Shown one piece after another: positions 62,048 through 64,000 of a DNA stretch of 64,000 nucleotides. The notes below the pieces were generated by a model. It was not told the origin of the DNA. It saw nothing but the letters and a program-made list of their open reading frames with translations, and did not search any database. The translations under genes were made by a program, and so were the position numbers. Numbering within the stretch: the first letter of the stretch is position 1; every line of letters begins with the position of its first letter. The stretch comes from Symbiodinium kawagutii (Eukaryota; Sar; Dinophyceae; Suessiales; Symbiodiniaceae), in contig VSDK01001703.1 of the NCBI GenBank assembly GCA_009767595.1, positions 33,892 through 97,891 on the forward strand. Reading direction: 5' to 3'.

Positions 62048-62596
62048 ATCATCAGCCTTTGTTCTCAATCTCCGTAAATACAAATCATTGTCAACTTGAT
62101 ATTATGCTAAGCACGATTCATTGAACAAGTGGTTACTACCAACCAGGGAACACCAATCGCGATTAATTAAGTGTGATCAACACTGTGTAACAACCATCGC
62201 CCCACTGTCATCATCACAAATAGCCATCATCATCATATAACAAGCATCATCATGATGCAACAGCCATCACCAACCTACCATTATCATGGCGAAAGAAGCA
62301 TCACCAAAGCAAACGAGATCATCATGATGTAGCAAAGGTCACCAACCAACTATCATTGATCATCATCCTTTTCGCCATCATCCTTTTCTCCATCATCATC
62401 ATCATCATCATCATCAGCATCATCCTCATCATCATCTCTTTGCAATCATAGCCATCGCCAAACAATTCTCATCATCATGACACAACAACCATTGCCACCA
62501 TCAAGCAACCACCATCATCATGATGCAACAAGACCTACAAATCAATTTCAATCATCACGGCACAACTGCCGTCATCATCTACTGTAAAATCATTTT

Positions 62597-62690
62597 GCTT
62601 GGTGTTTTGACTTTGAATCCTTTTTTAAGTTTTCCCTGGCAAGTATGAACAAATGGTTGGTTGACTAAATAGTGGTGGAACTACCAAAAA
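62597..62690 (+). mobile_element. M3 element, diverged
   Basis: GCTTGGTGTTTTGACTTTG at the left, AGTGGTGGAACTACCAAAAAG at the right; TTTTCCCTGGCAAGTATGAA and CAAATGGTTGGTTGACTAAA inside. From 62691 to 63654 nothing certain was seen. Confidence 0.55.
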
Positions 62691-63654
62691 GCAATCCATG
62701 TCAGGATGCAGCAACTACCAGCCAACTACCCCCAAGGTTACAACATCCCTTCAGTGGTTTGCGCGCTTCCACATGCGCTGCGGCGGAACAGCTATATACT
62801 TGTTTTCACCCTTGCAAGCCATGAAACCAAATATGATGGTGCCGGAGAATTCTCCTGATAAAGAATGTTGATTGGTAATCACAGTGAAACGCGGTTGGCA
62901 AAGATTTCAGTACTACATACAGCAAGTGGTAACAATCGTAGAGTGTGAACAAGGTAACACCTGCTCAATGATGGATGATCATGGTTCGAGCAGTTCTGGA
63001 GATCATTCAATGATACCGTTGATACTCATTGTTGCACGGATCGTGAAGGGGAATCGTGGTTGATAGGGTTGAATGAATTGACTTCTTTTACAGCAGAGGC
63101 CAAACATGGTTGATTATGGTTGGGAATAGGTAAGTCCATGTTCCATCATGAAGAAGTGTTATACCATTCTACCCCACCATTCCAAAGTGGATGTTCATGA
63201 ACGTTGCTATTGCCCAACAGAACCCACCCCCCTAGCAGGAACTTGCACCGCGGATGTTCAGGAACGTTAACATCGCATCCCATCCCAACCTCATCCCCAC
63301 CACGTAGCATTAACATCGTTTGCAAGTGCAAGTGAACATTGAAATCCCTCCCCACCCCTCTCCATCCCCAACTGCCACAAAACAACGACCTGCGTGGGAA
63401 AAGTTGAGTGAACAAACCATTATGCCTTTGGGATTTGAGCACACCAGTGCGCGCGCGCTGGGGACTGGAAGGAGCAACAATGATACTCCTGACCAAGCAA
63501 CCATCATCATACAACAAGCATCACCATCATCACCAGTCAACAAAGATCAGCTTCATGGTTTCCCAACAATCAACACCCAACTATGATCATTTTAACAGAA
63601 CTGCCACCATGGTGATTGTGGCAACCGCTACCGTCATGATGTAGAAAAACATCA

Positions 63655-63749
63655 ACCAATTTTCATCATCAGTACGATGACACAAATCATCATCATGAAA
63701 TACCGACCTTCATTATCATACACACAAAAATCATTATCATCGTCAGTAG

Positions 63750-63810
<61 letters not shown>

Positions 63811-63817
63811 GTCATCG

Positions 63818-63848
<31 letters not shown>

Positions 63849-64000
63849 AATCATCATCATTGATCATCATTCTCCTCATCCTCACCATCATCATTGTCCT
63901 CATCATCACCATCATCATTGTCCTCATCATCACCATCATCATCATCATCATCATCATCCTCATCATCATCATTGATCTCATCATCATCATCATCCTCATC
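63655..64000. repeat. (ATC)n microsatellite running to the window end
   Basis: ATC units with GTC and CTC variants from about 63750. In the last 130 bases a larger period is visible (CATTGTCCTCATCATCACCA repeated). It continues beyond the window. Confidence 0.9.

Noticed and set aside
63652..63999. Poly-Asp and poly-Met frame on the minus strand
   Set aside because: Translation of the terminal ATC microsatellite.
1..64000. Dinoflagellate spliced-leader gene or relict leader sequence
   Set aside because: I looked for the leader core TAGCCATTTTGGCTCAAG and saw no convincing match. The AGCCATTTTTTGGG near 39476 is an M1 end.

Overview
The window looks like nuclear DNA of a dinoflagellate, probably of the Symbiodiniaceae type. 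The genus cannot be fixed from the sequence. The grounds are: a AT-rich background crowded with short inverted-repeat elements; two very large retrotransposons of an unusual domain order; short GC-richer stop-free segments bounded by AG and GT (sometimes GC), which look like small exons in large introns; and every supported coding feature on the + strand. No bacterial operon, rRNA, tRNA or CRISPR array was seen.

Layout. Bases 1-15.4 kb are mostly spacer or intron, with microsatellites, tandem repeats, hairpins, miniature inverted-repeat elements (families named M1 to M7 here) and a few exon-like islands. Bases 15483-25549 hold a complete LINE-like retrotransposon (element A, about 10.1 kb). 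Bases 26111-34579 hold a second, diverged one in the same orientation (element B, about 8.5 kb). Each is flanked by an exact 12-bp repeat, read as a target-site duplication, and each has an A-rich 3' tail. Bases 34.6-38.9 kb are repeats with one 20-N assembly gap. Bases 38.9-46.3 kb hold a chain of exon-like segments with compatible splice phases ending in a stop codon, probably the 3' part of an unidentified host gene. Bases 46.3-64 kb are again repeat-rich, with a second shorter exon chain (54.3-57.9 kb), a 1.1-kb minisatellite built on an 11-bp unit, and a terminal CAT microsatellite.

The two elements share one plan. ORF1 is a short charged protein (zinc-ribbon type in A, coiled-coil in both). 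ORF2 is a giant protein with RNase H, then an APE/EEP-type endonuclease, then reverse transcriptase, then two C2H2 zinc fingers, and last a domain carrying a PPC motif, an EHP motif and other marks of a cytosine-C5-methyltransferase-like fold. RNase H in front of the endonuclease is not the usual LINE order. In both elements the ORF2 frame also stays open across the whole of ORF1, which chance does not easily explain.

The M families are about 100-120 bp each, in roughly 45 whole or partial copies. Two families (M3, M5) have ends that read GT...AG, and one exon-like segment sits exactly between an M3 and an M5 copy. They may therefore act as introners. The exon calls rest on reading frame, splice-like boundaries and phase only. 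No homologue was recognised for most of them.
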